A stretch of DNA of 48,099 nucleotides from Magnetococcales bacterium (GTDB lineage Bacteria; Pseudomonadota; Magnetococcia; Magnetococcales; UBA8363). Every line of letters starts with the position of its first letter. Position 1 is the first letter of the stretch. The notes under the pieces were generated by a model. The model was not told the origin of the DNA and did not search any database. It worked only from the letters and a program-made list of their open reading frames with translations. A program made the position numbers and the translations under genes. This document shows, piece after piece, positions 8,119-18,926 of this stretch. Where the stretch lies: assembly GCA_015228975.1 (NCBI GenBank), contig JADGCN010000015.1, forward strand, positions 1 to 48,099, written 5' to 3'.

Positions 8119-11059
8119 AATAAACAAATATTCCAGTCTGGAACGCCGCTTTGTCGTTACCGTTGGATTGGGTATGCTGCTGTTTTCCCTTATTGCCGGA
8201 GCCAGTTATTACCAATACCTGTTCATCAACGAAGTCGAAAATGCCAATGACCTGCAAAAACAATTGGTTGAGACTGTGCGATCCCAGGCCGAAGTGGGCG
8301 TTTTCACTCAAAACAAGCCCATTGCCAACGAAGTCATTCAAAGTTTGCTGGTCAATCCGACCATTCTGGCGGTACGTGTCGAAACGCTTACAGATTTTCG
8401 CGTGGAAAAAACGAGGAAAGCATCGGTCGATTATTCCAATGGAACGGTGTATCCGCTCTTTTCCCCGGTTGATCACAAGGAGCAGATGGGTTCATTGATC
8501 GTGATTCAGGATCAGGATCATGTCAATCAATCCGCGGCTAGGCGTTCCATTTTCAATGCCGTGCTGATGGTCTTGCAAACGGGTATTGCGACGGTCATTT
8601 TGATGGTGATGTTTCGGCGGTTGGTTGCCAGACCAGTGGCTGATTTGGCTAAAAAAATGAAGGATATCACCCCGGGTCACGGCGTCTACTTAAAGGTCGG
8701 GGAACGGCACCGCCATGATGAAATCGGTCTCTTGTCGCAATGTGCCAATTCTTTGCTTAGAGCGACCGAGGATGCGCTCAAAACCGTGCAAGCCGCCAAC
8801 CAGTCCAAGAGTGAATTCCTTGCCAATATGAGTCATGAAATTCGTACGCCCATGAATGGCGTTCTGGGGATGATTGATTTGGCGCTGGGTATTCCGTTAC
8901 CAACCAAAGCCCGTGACTATTTGGATCACGCCAAGACATCCTCCAGGATACTCCTGGGCATCATAAACGATATTCTCGATTTTTCCAAAGTTGAAGCTGG
9001 GAAATTAACCCTCGATCCCATCGAATTTGATCTGGAAACTCTTCTGGATGAGGTTGTTGCACTGTTTCGCAGGGATATTGACAGAAAAAAACTTGAATTG
9101 CTCGTGTTTTTGCCCCCCAAGGGGCCATTGCTGTTGGTTGGAGATAAACTTCGTTTGCGGCAAATAATAACCAACCTTTTGGCTAATGCCGTCAAATTTA
9201 CTGAAAAAGGGGAGATTATCGTCCAGGTTGCCATTATTGATCAAACCAAAGATGATATCCTCCTGCAATTTTCTGTGAAAGACACGGGCATTGGACTGAC
9301 TGAGGATCAAATTTCCCGTTTGTTTACGGCTTTTTCACAAGCAGATGGCAGCACTACCCGCAAATTTGGGGGAACGGGTCTGGGACTTACGATTTGCAAA
9401 CGCCTTGTATCCCTCATGGATGGTGAGATTTGGGTTGAAAGTGCCTCTGGAGCGGGAAGTCAATTCTATTTTACAGTCTCTCTGGGCCATAAAACGATGC
9501 CGGGGAATGCCAACCATCTACCCCCTGTATGTCTGGAGAATCTGAACATTCTCGTGGTTGACGATAACGACAACGCCCGTGCCGTATTTACTGAAATTTT
9601 TGCATCATTCAACCTATCCATCGAACTGGCCTCTTCGGGTAGCGAAACCTTGTTAAAAATGAGAGAGGCTCATGAAAGTGGTCATCCTTTTAATCTGATT
9701 CTGCTTGATTGGCGCATGCCTGCCATGGACGGTATCGAGGTTGCTACTGCGATTCGTCTGGACCCATTATTTGGAAATTCTCCGCCGAAGATTATTTTAA
9801 TGACCGGATTCAATCGTGAAGATGTCGAGAAGGAAGCACGACAAATTGAGATAAATGCTTTTCTCTCCAAGCCGATTTCTCCATCTTTATTGTTCAATAC
9901 CATAATGGATGTTTCAGGTATACCTGTTGATAGTCACTATGGAAAAACTGAAAAATTAATCGATATGAATCAATTGATCAGGAAGGTGGGAGGTGCCAAA
10001 ATTCTATTAGCTGAAGATAACCTTATTAACCAGAAAGTTGCTCAGGAATTATTGAAAAATGTTGGTATGGAGGTCACTCTCGCCAATGATGGTTTGGCCG
10101 CGGTAACATTGTTACAGCAAGGGGAATACAGTTTGGTATTGATGGATATTCAAATGCCGGTGATGGATGGCTACAATGCAACGCGAGCGATCCGCTCCGA
10201 CCCGCGATTGGCTAAATTGCCAATTATCGCCATGACGGCACATGCCCTGACCGGGGATCGGGAACAATGTTTGTTGGCAGGAATGGATGACTACATTACC
10301 AAACCCATTGACCCGGATCAATTGTATGAAACATTGGAAAAATGGATCAGGCCAACTGGATGTATGGTGGATGTGGATGGCATTTTGGCCAGGCGGGCGG
10401 GTGGAGAGTACACGACAACAATGCTGAGGGAGTTACCGGGTATTCATATTGAGTCTGGTTTACGTCGGCTGGGCGGCAATATGACGTTGTATCAAACCAT
10501 GCTTGGCGAATTCAACCGCGACTATTCCATGGCGACCAAGGCGATCATGGTTTCTTTGGATGGGAGAGGACCTTTGGAAAACGCATTACGCCTCCTTCAC
10601 TCCATCAAGGGTATTGCGGGTAACCTGGGTGCCCAGTTTTTGTATGAATCCGCCCGAACTTTGGAGAAGGCCATTCTGGAGGATGAGCGTGACCGATGGC
10701 AGGAATTGTTGTCTCAATTTGCAACATGCTTAAATCAGATATTGGAATCGACGCACCCCTTCATCCCGAAAAAGAACACGATCATCACCGATGATCGTTC
10801 GGCGGTTGCTGATGGAAATAACGTGGACAGGGAAAAAGCTGGGACGATCGTATTGGAATTGTTGGAGCGGATTCAACACGCCGATATCAGTGCCCAGGAG
10901 TGCGTAGTTCCTCTCCGGGAAATCCTTCAAGATTCCAACTCTCAGACAGAGCTGGAATTATTGGCGTCTTCACTGGATATCTTTAATTTCAAGAAGGCGA
11001 AAACTCACCTGGAGTCTATTGCCGACCTTCTACAGATCCCCCTGAAGAACCAGTCATGA
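8111..11059 (+). CDS. Hybrid sensor histidine kinase (TM sensor-HAMP-HisKA-HATPase-REC-REC-Hpt)
   Basis: SEFLANMSHEIRTPMNG (H box), GGTGLGLTICKRLV, two REC domains (LLDWRMPAMDG; LMDIQMPVMDG), Hpt LLHSIKGIAGNLG. Confidence 0.92.
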   Translation: MTKINKYSSLERRFVVTVGLGMLLFSLIAGASYYQYLFINEVENANDLQKQLVETVRSQAEVGVFTQNKPIANEVIQSLLVNPTILAVRVETLTDFRVEKTRKASVDYSNGTVYPLFSPVDHKEQMGSLIVIQDQDHVNQSAARRSIFNAVLMVLQTGIATVILMVMFRRLVARPVADLAKKMKDITPGHGVYLKVGERHRHDEIGLLSQCANSLLRATEDALKTVQAANQSKSEFLANMSHEIRTPMNGVLGMIDLALGIPLPTKARDYLDHAKTSSRILLGIINDILDFSKVEAGKLTLDPIEFDLETLLDEVVALFRRDIDRKKLELLVFLPPKGPLLLVGDKLRLRQIITNLLANAVKFTEKGEIIVQVAIIDQTKDDILLQFSVKDTGIGLTEDQISRLFTAFSQADGSTTRKFGGTGLGLTICKRLVSLMDGEIWVESASGAGSQFYFTVSLGHKTMPGNANHLPPVCLENLNILVVDDNDNARAVFTEIFASFNLSIELASSGSETLLKMREAHESGHPFNLILLDWRMPAMDGIEVATAIRLDPLFGNSPPKIILMTGFNREDVEKEARQIEINAFLSKPISPSLLFNTIMDVSGIPVDSHYGKTEKLIDMNQLIRKVGGAKILLAEDNLINQKVAQELLKNVGMEVTLANDGLAAVTLLQQGEYSLVLMDIQMPVMDGYNATRAIRSDPRLAKLPIIAMTAHALTGDREQCLLAGMDDYITKPIDPDQLYETLEKWIRPTGCMVDVDGILARRAGGEYTTTMLRELPGIHIESGLRRLGGNMTLYQTMLGEFNRDYSMATKAIMVSLDGRGPLENALRLLHSIKGIAGNLGAQFLYESARTLEKAILEDERDRWQELLSQFATCLNQILESTHPFIPKKNTIITDDRSAVADGNNVDREKAGTIVLELLERIQHADISAQECVVPLREILQDSNSQTELELLASSLDIFNFKKAKTHLESIADLLQIPLKNQS

Positions 11060-12486
11060 ACCAAGCAGAAAAACATGCAACGCTATTGATAGTCGATGAC
11101 ATGCCTGCCAACATCAAGGTGTTGGTCCAGTCCCTGCACGCCAAATACCGTATTATTGTGGCAACCAATGGCCCTGGCGCTTTGGAACTGGCACTGTCTG
11201 AAAAACCCGACCTGATATTATTGGATATCATGATGCCGGGAATGGACGGTTATGAGGTATGCAAAAAATTGAAGGCCAATGAACAATTGCGAGATATTCC
11301 AATCATATTTATCACGGCCAGGGATGAGGAGGAGGATGAAGCAAAGGGCTTGGAATTAGGAGCGGTGGATTATATCACCAAACCTTTCAGCATTGCCATA
11401 GTATTGGCCAGGATCCATACGCAATTGCAAATCAGGGCCTTGAACCGCGACCTTGCAAAATCATTGAAACTGATTCGTTCGACGTTTGGCCGGTATATCT
11501 CCGAAGACGTTGTGGCCAGCATCTTGGATACGCCCGATGGGTTACGCATGGGTGGTGAGCGGAAAGAGGTCACGGTCCTGATGTCCGATTTGCGGGGATT
11601 CACTCTTTTGAGCGAGCATTATTTGCCGGAAGAGGTGTTCTCTGCGCTCAATATGTATTTGGAAATGATGACCACAATAATATTGAAACATCAGGGGACA
11701 ATTATAGAATTCATTGGAGATGGCATTCTGGCTATTTTTGGTACACCCATGCGTCAACGAGATGATCCGCAACGCGCCGTGGCATGTGCCTTGGAAATGC
11801 AGTTGGCCATGCCGCAGGTCAATGAAAAAAATAGAAATGCGGGGTTCCCTGAATTCATGATGGGCGTGGGATTGAATACCGGACATGTGATTGCGGGTAA
11901 TATTGGTTCGTATCAACGGACCAAATATGGTGTCGTGGGTAGTACGATCAATCTTGCTTCCCGCATTGAGTCACTGACCGTTGGCGGTCAGGTTCTTGTT
12001 TCAGAAGCCACAGCCCGAGCCTGCGGTCCTGTTCTTGCCATCAGCCAAAGTTGGCCAGTCATGCCCAAAGGGGTGGGACGTCCAATCACCATCCATGAGG
12101 TGACAGGGATCGCAGAACCATATTCCATCCATTTGCCAGACACGAAAAAAATAGATGTTCAGCCCATCGATAATCCTGTCCCTGTGATCATCCACATCAT
12201 GGAAGGCAAATCTGCCATAAAAACTTCCAGTGAAGGAAGACTTACGGGAGTTTCACTGCCTCTTGCGACAATTGCTTCCAATATGGGTGTTGAGAGGCTA
12301 ACCAACCTGCAAATCGATCTTTTCAATCCTCATGGGGTCTCTATCACCAATCCATTGTATTGCAAAGTGATAACCGAAGATGATGGAGACGGAACCATGA
12401 CGGTTCACTTTACTTCGGTGTCCCAGGAGGCCGAGATGTTTTTGCAGCGTCTCATAGGTTCCAACAGTGCCATTATCGCGTCATGA
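11056..12486 (+). CDS. Response regulator with class III adenylate/guanylate cyclase catalytic domain
   Basis: REC: LLDIMMPGMDGYEVC; cyclase: VLMSDLRGFTLLSEHY, FIGDGILAIFG, GVVGSTINLASRIESL; ATGA overlap with the kinase gene. Confidence 0.9.
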   Translation: MNQAEKHATLLIVDDMPANIKVLVQSLHAKYRIIVATNGPGALELALSEKPDLILLDIMMPGMDGYEVCKKLKANEQLRDIPIIFITARDEEEDEAKGLELGAVDYITKPFSIAIVLARIHTQLQIRALNRDLAKSLKLIRSTFGRYISEDVVASILDTPDGLRMGGERKEVTVLMSDLRGFTLLSEHYLPEEVFSALNMYLEMMTTIILKHQGTIIEFIGDGILAIFGTPMRQRDDPQRAVACALEMQLAMPQVNEKNRNAGFPEFMMGVGLNTGHVIAGNIGSYQRTKYGVVGSTINLASRIESLTVGGQVLVSEATARACGPVLAISQSWPVMPKGVGRPITIHEVTGIAEPYSIHLPDTKKIDVQPIDNPVPVIIHIMEGKSAIKTSSEGRLTGVSLPLATIASNMGVERLTNLQIDLFNPHGVSITNPLYCKVITEDDGDGTMTVHFTSVSQEAEMFLQRLIGSNSAIIAS

Positions 12487-12532
12487 TGGTTCAAGACACA
12501 CCCTTGAAGCCAAATGTTCAGGCATGTCATTG

Positions 12533-13453
12533 TTATCCTTGTATTTTCCCCATATTTGTCGTTGCCACAACAATGTTCCCAACCCCTTGGAATTCAACTT
12601 TGGAAAATGCGATTCCAGAGGCCAGGGCAATACCGCGCCCATGGGTATCGAACATACGCGCCGGGTCAAATTTCATGAAAGGTTTCCAATCAAAACCGGA
12701 GCCCTCGTCGCGAATGGTGAACTCGATTTCTTCTCCCAATCGTTTGTAGGCGACATAGACCTTCTTTTGAACGTTTTCAGGAAGTTGCATACGGCGTTTG
12801 ACTTCTGTTTCCCAATCAGTCGGATCAGCGAGTTGCGATTTGTCCGCATAGGTGATTCCCAGGTTGCCATGCTCCACCGCGTTAAACAGCAATTCCCTAA
12901 GACCTACGACGATGCTTTCCCGCTCCTTGCAGGGGCAGGAGAGGAGGATGGAAAGATAATCAGCTTCTTCGAGTGTTTGAAAACTGAAATGACCTTCATC
13001 CAGAAGTTTCAATGAGTTGGCTGCTGCTCGTGTTCGCTCCAGGAGGATCCGGTGGTTGTAATAGTGATGAATGGCCGCCTGGGCGATGGCCAGGAGCGTT
13101 TCGCGATGGATCGGTCGGGTCAAATAATAATAGGCCCCGATTTCCAAACCCTGGGCGATATCGGTGCCGGAATCTTTCGAGGTTACGAATACGACCGGAA
13201 TATGGCGGGTGTGCGCGCTCTTCTTGAGTTCCTTGCAGACTTCCAAGCCTGTCATTCCCGGCATGACGATATCGAGCAGAATGAGGTCGAATGGTTGTCG
13301 ATTGACCAGTTCCAGGGCTTCCGGGCCGTTGGTGGCAAAATACATTTCGTGTTCATCGCCGAAAATGGACGAGATTGTTTTGATATTGGCGGCGACGTCA
13401 TCGACGATGAGAACTTGCCAGGGAATTTGCTGCTTGAGCATAGACGGTTCCAT
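12533..13453 (-). CDS. Response regulator with C-terminal RsbW-like (HATPase_c_2) ATP-binding domain
   Basis: REC: LLDIVMPGMTGLEVC; C-terminus GLRELLFNAVEHGNLG...FTIRDEGSGFDW...HGRGIALA (N and G boxes). Confidence 0.85.
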   Translation of the reverse strand: MEPSMLKQQIPWQVLIVDDVAANIKTISSIFGDEHEMYFATNGPEALELVNRQPFDLILLDIVMPGMTGLEVCKELKKSAHTRHIPVVFVTSKDSGTDIAQGLEIGAYYYLTRPIHRETLLAIAQAAIHHYYNHRILLERTRAAANSLKLLDEGHFSFQTLEEADYLSILLSCPCKERESIVVGLRELLFNAVEHGNLGITYADKSQLADPTDWETEVKRRMQLPENVQKKVYVAYKRLGEEIEFTIRDEGSGFDWKPFMKFDPARMFDTHGRGIALASGIAFSKVEFQGVGNIVVATTNMGKIQG

Positions 13454-13483
13454 TCTAAATAAAATAATAAAAAGGAAAAATTG

Positions 13484-16400
13484 TCATTCTTGTTTTGGTT
13501 TGTTTATTGACGGCAGCTTTCGGGCTGATGGTTTGGCCAGGGATTGGAATTTTGGGTTGGGATAGCTTTTGGGCTCGACCGGCATATCCGGGCTTGGCGG
13601 AAATCCATTGCTATCCGCTATTTTTTCCTCTTTTGGGGTGAGTATGCCTTTAAAATCTTGAAAGGCGATCAAACGATCCTGTATTTCCATGGCCTGTACT
13701 TTGAGTTGATCCAGGGTATCCAGGTTACGTTGGGTGTAGGGGTGGTCCGATTGCAGTATGGTCTCCATGACGTGGATAATGGCATCGGCTTCTTTGGGTG
13801 CTTGGTCGAGAATGGAGCGATTCAAGTGGTGGTTGAGCATCACCGATTGCGACGGAAACCCTTTCTTCCTGTATTGTAGCTCACGCATTTTCATCCGCAA
13901 GATGGTTTGGCTGATGTCATTGAAGATTTGCCTGAGTTCCATCAGACGCATGTCCATGGTGCTGGCCATGGCCTCCATCTCTTTGCGTATCCTTTCCTCC
14001 TCCATCCGTTTTTTCTGTTCTTCCGCCTCTTTGATTTTGGCGATCAGGGCATAAGCCTCTTCCAATAATTTTTGACTCTCTTCCTCCAAGGCCATACCGG
14101 TAATGACGTGCAGGTCAGAATGGCGGTCCCGATTGTTGTCGATGACCTTGAGAACTTCCAAGATTTGCGATGTATTCAGGTTCATCCTGGATTCCATGCT
14201 GTTCAAGGTTTCCAGAAAGTCGGCCTGAGATCCGGTACCGGCCAGGGCCGGGATCATTCCCAGGCTTTCCAGCAGATTTTGCTCAAAATCCATGAGTTTG
14301 GTTTCAAAAGCGGCGAAGCGTTCGTTCCAGGATTGAGTCAGGTGGTTGCCATATTTTTTTTGAATCTCAACGGTTGGGTAGTAGCTGTTTTCAAAGATGG
14401 ACGGGATGGTTACGTCCAATAAGGATTGGAGTTCCGGTTGCAACCTGGCGATCAAATTTTTCAAGTTGGAGGATCGGGCCAGGGAATGGACGAATTCTTC
14501 ACGCCAATGGTAATAGGAGAGGGGAAACCATTCCGGTGTTGGGCGGATTCCTTTAAAAAACAGGGTGTAAAAGACATTGAGGAGGATCTCAAAGTGTTCT
14601 TTGCCCCGTTGTGACAGTCGATGGAACCGCCGTTGCGGGGCAGTGGATGTAATGAAAGAATTTTCTACGATTTCAGTGTTTCCGGAATCCAATTGTTTGG
14701 AATAGGCTTTGACGATGCGATTGATCTGTTCTTTGGTTCGTTGCGAATTATTGCGGATTTGGATACACGCTTCCGACAGAACGGGACCGTTTTTGTCGGG
14801 TATTTTTCCGGATTCGAAGAAAAATGCGGCAAACCATTGTTTGAGGATGGGCTTGCCAGGGTGAATCATCCGTTGCAGGGCAGCCAGCCGAACGTTGTAG
14901 GAACGTGTCCAATTGGGACGGTTGAGGAGGAACATTCCCAGGAACCAAAGAAGGAATCCTTCCACGAAGTTGCGATCATTGGGATGTTTGGCTTCGGCAT
15001 CCAAACGATCAACCTGTTGGTTAAAATGCATTTCGACTTCATTTCTGGTGATCGGGGATCGATCTCCGAGAACGGTTCGGGCGAGGGCGGATTCGAGGAG
15101 TTCATTGCTGGTCAGGGTGAACTCTTTTTCCCATTGGGACAGCTCTTCGAGCAATACATTGACCGATTCCCGATCCCGTCGGCCATGGCGGGCAACGGAG
15201 CGGGCAAACAAAATGGGATCAGCCAGGTCCATGCTGATGGACAAGAAAAGTATCAGGATTAAAAACAAGCCACCGGCAGCGGCACCATAGCGTTCCATGA
15301 GAAAAAAACGCAATTCGGCAAAACTTTTATGGCGGGCCTCGGGGATCATTCCGGCGCGTAATCTTTCAATGGATTCAAGCCTGGGGACATTCATGCTGGC
15401 GGAGATGACATAATCGCCGGGTTGGATATTGCCCGACAAGTCGACCTTGAGCAGGATGGCCAGATAGGCTTTGGTAATGTCGTGTAAATCTTCGACAACC
15501 TGCTGGTAGACATCCTTGGAACGTTCCAATTCCAGGATGATTTCGCCAACCAGGGCGTTGATTTGGTAATGTTCGATGGCCAGGAGACGTTTGATTTCCG
15601 ACAGGGAGTATCCCCGGACGTTCATCATGCCATCCAGGGCGTTCATGCGTTGGGTGATGGCGGATTCGGTTTGTTCGATTTGGCGGGTATAGGTTTGCCC
15701 GAGCAGGTTGATTTTTTGCTGTACCGACGTATAAAAATCGATGCCGGAACTGGTGAGCATGTGATCGATGGATTGGGCGAGAGGGGTATTGATGGACAGA
15801 CTGACATCGGAAATACCCGGTTCGTAGCCGCCGAAAATGATGAAATGTTTGGCCCAGTAACGCGGTCCCTTGCGGGCATCGCCGCTGGAGGCCAAACCGC
15901 CCGCTTCATCGTTGGGGATGCTTTCCAGGGTGGGGATGAGCGTGGCAATGTTGTCGTCCAGGACGGCTTTCAAGTCGAACAGGGAGTTGGGTTCTTTGGC
16001 AGAGGCGAAGAAGCGGTTGCCGAGTGCTTCATAGATGTTCTTTTTGATGGTTGTGGCCTGAACGGTCAGATCTTCCTTTTTGGAAAAGATCGAGACGATG
16101 CCATCGTAATTGGTCTTGATGGAAAGTGAGGTCAGGATCAGGGCGAGAATCATCCAACGCGGATTGATCAGAAAGGCATCGCGGATGCCGACGAATACCC
16201 GACCGCTGTCGGCGATTGCGCCGAACAGACGGGTTTTAAAGTCAAGAATGGCCGAGGAGAGGGCAATTCCGACCAGCACCGAGACCAGATAGCGTCGGCT
16301 TTCGCCGGCGGCTCCCTGAAAAGCATCCTGGACCAGGAAATGTAACTCTTGGGATTGGAGCAGGTCGTTGACACCACGGTAGGTGGTGTAGGTGGAACCA

Positions 16401-17047
16401 AGGAACAGGAGGATTGCCAAAGGTGGGCGGGTCAGGATGACTACTTTGGCTATGGTTGCGTAAATTTTTGAGAAAAAACCACCAAATTCCTTGGGGCGTC
16501 GCCATATTTCCCGCACTGTGGGTGAGTAACTTATGAATGGCGGTAGTTTGGCCATCCGGGTTTGGGATTCCCGGGCAAAATAGGCGAACAACCCATTCAC
16601 AGAGGCCAGGAACAACATTCTGGTCAGTTGGTAAAAAGAATTATGCTCCAGGCTGTTTTCCTGGCCAACGGCAATCTGATCATGGAAATATTTGAGTTGC
16701 CGTATTGAAACGCTTTGATCCGCTTTCTGGGCCTCGGTGGATTGTGACTGGCTGAAATTTTTTCTATAGTCAGAAATGACGCCGTTGATACGGGTCAGGT
16801 CATTTGGACTGAGCAGGGTCGGTACTATTTTTTGCAGTTCATTTTTATCGCGTTCTGAGCGCTCAAAGGTTGCGGACCCAGTGGTTGTTGGGGGGGCAGG
16901 GGTTTGATCAGGGGATGCCTTTTTCTTGCTGTGGGGAACCGGATGTTTATCGGGTTCTGCCAAGGATCCCAATCCCCCTTTGGCATGGGGGCCAAACAGG
17001 TCTTCAACCAGGCCGCCGTAGAGCTTGAGAAGATCGTCGTTGGCCAT
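13484..17047 (-). CDS. Large (1187 aa) multi-TM/coiled-coil membrane protein of unknown function
   Basis: Continuous ORF; several hydrophobic segments in the N-terminal half and long charged helices (EEAYALIAKIKEAEEQKKRMEEERIRKEMEAM). Confidence 0.8.
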   Translation of the reverse strand: MANDDLLKLYGGLVEDLFGPHAKGGLGSLAEPDKHPVPHSKKKASPDQTPAPPTTTGSATFERSERDKNELQKIVPTLLSPNDLTRINGVISDYRKNFSQSQSTEAQKADQSVSIRQLKYFHDQIAVGQENSLEHNSFYQLTRMLFLASVNGLFAYFARESQTRMAKLPPFISYSPTVREIWRRPKEFGGFFSKIYATIAKVVILTRPPLAILLFLGSTYTTYRGVNDLLQSQELHFLVQDAFQGAAGESRRYLVSVLVGIALSSAILDFKTRLFGAIADSGRVFVGIRDAFLINPRWMILALILTSLSIKTNYDGIVSIFSKKEDLTVQATTIKKNIYEALGNRFFASAKEPNSLFDLKAVLDDNIATLIPTLESIPNDEAGGLASSGDARKGPRYWAKHFIIFGGYEPGISDVSLSINTPLAQSIDHMLTSSGIDFYTSVQQKINLLGQTYTRQIEQTESAITQRMNALDGMMNVRGYSLSEIKRLLAIEHYQINALVGEIILELERSKDVYQQVVEDLHDITKAYLAILLKVDLSGNIQPGDYVISASMNVPRLESIERLRAGMIPEARHKSFAELRFFLMERYGAAAGGLFLILILFLSISMDLADPILFARSVARHGRRDRESVNVLLEELSQWEKEFTLTSNELLESALARTVLGDRSPITRNEVEMHFNQQVDRLDAEAKHPNDRNFVEGFLLWFLGMFLLNRPNWTRSYNVRLAALQRMIHPGKPILKQWFAAFFFESGKIPDKNGPVLSEACIQIRNNSQRTKEQINRIVKAYSKQLDSGNTEIVENSFITSTAPQRRFHRLSQRGKEHFEILLNVFYTLFFKGIRPTPEWFPLSYYHWREEFVHSLARSSNLKNLIARLQPELQSLLDVTIPSIFENSYYPTVEIQKKYGNHLTQSWNERFAAFETKLMDFEQNLLESLGMIPALAGTGSQADFLETLNSMESRMNLNTSQILEVLKVIDNNRDRHSDLHVITGMALEEESQKLLEEAYALIAKIKEAEEQKKRMEEERIRKEMEAMASTMDMRLMELRQIFNDISQTILRMKMRELQYRKKGFPSQSVMLNHHLNRSILDQAPKEADAIIHVMETILQSDHPYTQRNLDTLDQLKVQAMEIQDRLIAFQDFKGILTPKEEKIADSNGFPPSPDMPVEPKSYPNPKFQSLAKPSARKLPSINKPKQE

Positions 17048-17263
17048 GGAAGGTCCAGATGTCCTTTACGGATGATCAGGGGATTGGTTCTTTTTTTTGA
17101 AGGTCATTCGCTGAATTGATTTACAATACGGCAGACTGGCTTTTACCACAACGGGCCTATTTTTTTCCATGAGGAAAACCGTTCCGGTTGGAGATTGCAG
17201 GCACCCTTTGATAGATAATATTTTTTTTGGCTGTGGGGCGGCGAGTTCGCCGGGAGATCGTCC

Positions 17264-17887
17264 ATGAGTGGCGTAACGGCTCAGTCACGAAGGTGGTTTT
17301 GGGTTTTGTTGCTTGTGTTGTTGGGGATGGACCCCCGGAGTTCCCATGGCGGTGATGCAGGGGTTCTCTCCCTGTTACGTCGGGAAGGGCAGGTGGATGA
17401 ACGGGTCAGCATGATCCTGGGGCAGGCGATGGTGGCGGTGGAGGGGTGGGGGCCGGAGCAGGAAGCATTCGATGGCTTGGTGCGTGCGGCGAACCAGGGT
17501 GATGGCTTGGCGGCGCTGAATCTGGTCGTGCTGTATCAGACAGGGGGGAAATTCGCCAAAGATCCTGGAAAGGCTTTTTATTGGTTGCAGAAAATAACCT
17601 CGGGAGCAATCGTAGCGGGTCTATCCCGCGAATTGGCAGCCTGGGCCAGGCTCAAGATGGGCATGGCCTATCTCAACGGGGAGGGGGTGGCTGTTGACCC
17701 GGAAAAAGCCCGGTATTGGCTGTTGGAGGCGGCCAATATGGATGCGGCCTATGCAGAATACGTGTTGGGTCAGTTGGATGCTCCGGAGGGTGGTGCGGCC
17801 AGCGGGAGTTCCGTTCAGAATTGGACCCGACGTGCGGCATCGCGAGGGTTTACCCCAGCCCGGGCTACCCTGAAACAGATGCCATGA
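17264..17887 (+). CDS. Sel1-repeat (TPR-like) secreted protein
   Basis: Signal peptide; AANQGDGLAALNLVVLYQTGGKFAKDPGKAFYWLQKI...AWARLKMGMAYLNGEGVAVDPEKARYWLLEAA. Confidence 0.8.
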   Translation: MSGVTAQSRRWFWVLLLVLLGMDPRSSHGGDAGVLSLLRREGQVDERVSMILGQAMVAVEGWGPEQEAFDGLVRAANQGDGLAALNLVVLYQTGGKFAKDPGKAFYWLQKITSGAIVAGLSRELAAWARLKMGMAYLNGEGVAVDPEKARYWLLEAANMDAAYAEYVLGQLDAPEGGAASGSSVQNWTRRAASRGFTPARATLKQMP

Positions 17888-17930
17888 GGAATCCGTGCAG
17901 GTTGCCAAAGGGGTGGTGCTGGGGTGGGGA

Positions 17931-18668
17931 TCATTCCCCGGAGGCGTTTTTTTGTAGTGTAACCCAACTATGGAAGTCCTTGTCACCCATTTCAACCGCG
18001 ATGTCCGTCGTTACATATCCGGGCAGGGAGGCGCGGAGAAGATACCGTCCTTTGGGGAGTGGCATGCCCGGTTGATAGGTTTTGGGATAGTTGAGAAAGT
18101 GGACCTTGGCCTCTTTGGGGGTCATATCCAATAGAAAGCTTTTAGGCTTGGGTTCGTTCCATAAAACGGTTGTCGTGACAGATTCACCTCCGATGACCTG
18201 TACCGTCAGTTTTTTTTCCCCTAAACCTGGAAATTGCACGGTGAGCTGGTGTTCTCCCTCCGGGGTGCTTTCGTTACGCATGGGGGATTTGCCCAGTGTT
18301 TGCCCATCGAGTAACAAGTTGGCACCCTGGGGGTCGGTTTCGATGATGAGCGTGCCGGGAATCTTGTCGGTATCGTTCGACCGGCTGGCGAGTATAAGAA
18401 CCGCGACATTGTTCTGGTTGGCGAGGACGTCAAAATTGCGGGTCAGAGAGCGAAATCCCATGGATCTGGCATGAATGTTGACTTGGCCAGGCTGTGGATT
18501 TTTGATGAGAAAAGGGGCTTTTCCCATGAAGGTGCCATTGACCAATACCTCGGCCCCCCGGGGAATGACCTTGATGAGGAGGGTGGTTTCGGTAGTTTTG
18601 GTCTCTTCGGCGCTTGCCGGGAAAATGGCAAACAGGATGCATGCGGCCAAGAGCAGGGGGATGGGCAC
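17931..18668 (-). CDS. PEGA-domain lipoprotein/secreted protein
   Basis: IKVIPRGAEVLVNGTFMGKAPFLIKNPQPGQVNI...IETDPQGANLLLDGQTLGKSPMRNESTPEGEHQLTV: tandem PEGA motifs. Confidence 0.85.
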   Translation of the reverse strand: MPIPLLLAACILFAIFPASAEETKTTETTLLIKVIPRGAEVLVNGTFMGKAPFLIKNPQPGQVNIHARSMGFRSLTRNFDVLANQNNVAVLILASRSNDTDKIPGTLIIETDPQGANLLLDGQTLGKSPMRNESTPEGEHQLTVQFPGLGEKKLTVQVIGGESVTTTVLWNEPKPKSFLLDMTPKEAKVHFLNYPKTYQPGMPLPKGRYLLRASLPGYVTTDIAVEMGDKDFHSWVTLQKNASGE

Positions 18669-18926
18669 GGGAAAACTCCAGGTGTTGGTTGTTCATCGGC
18701 CTGAAATAGAACTGCTAAAGATAGATCAAGGCGGGGTTTAATTCAAATTTGCGCGAGACATTTTCCAGGAAGGCTGTTATTCTGCCCTTTGCCCGTTGTT
18801 GAACCTGGGCGGCTGATATGCAGATGCGGCAGAACTTCGCAGAAGGCATTCCCGGGGGGTGGGTGTATATGATGCAAAAATCATAATCATAGATGCGTGT
18901 TTAAACATCCTTGAAGAAATGGTGCC

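Noticed and set aside
12467-13015. + strand 182-aa ORF overlapping the RsbW-like gene
   Set aside because: Opposite strand of a confidently recognised REC/HATPase protein.
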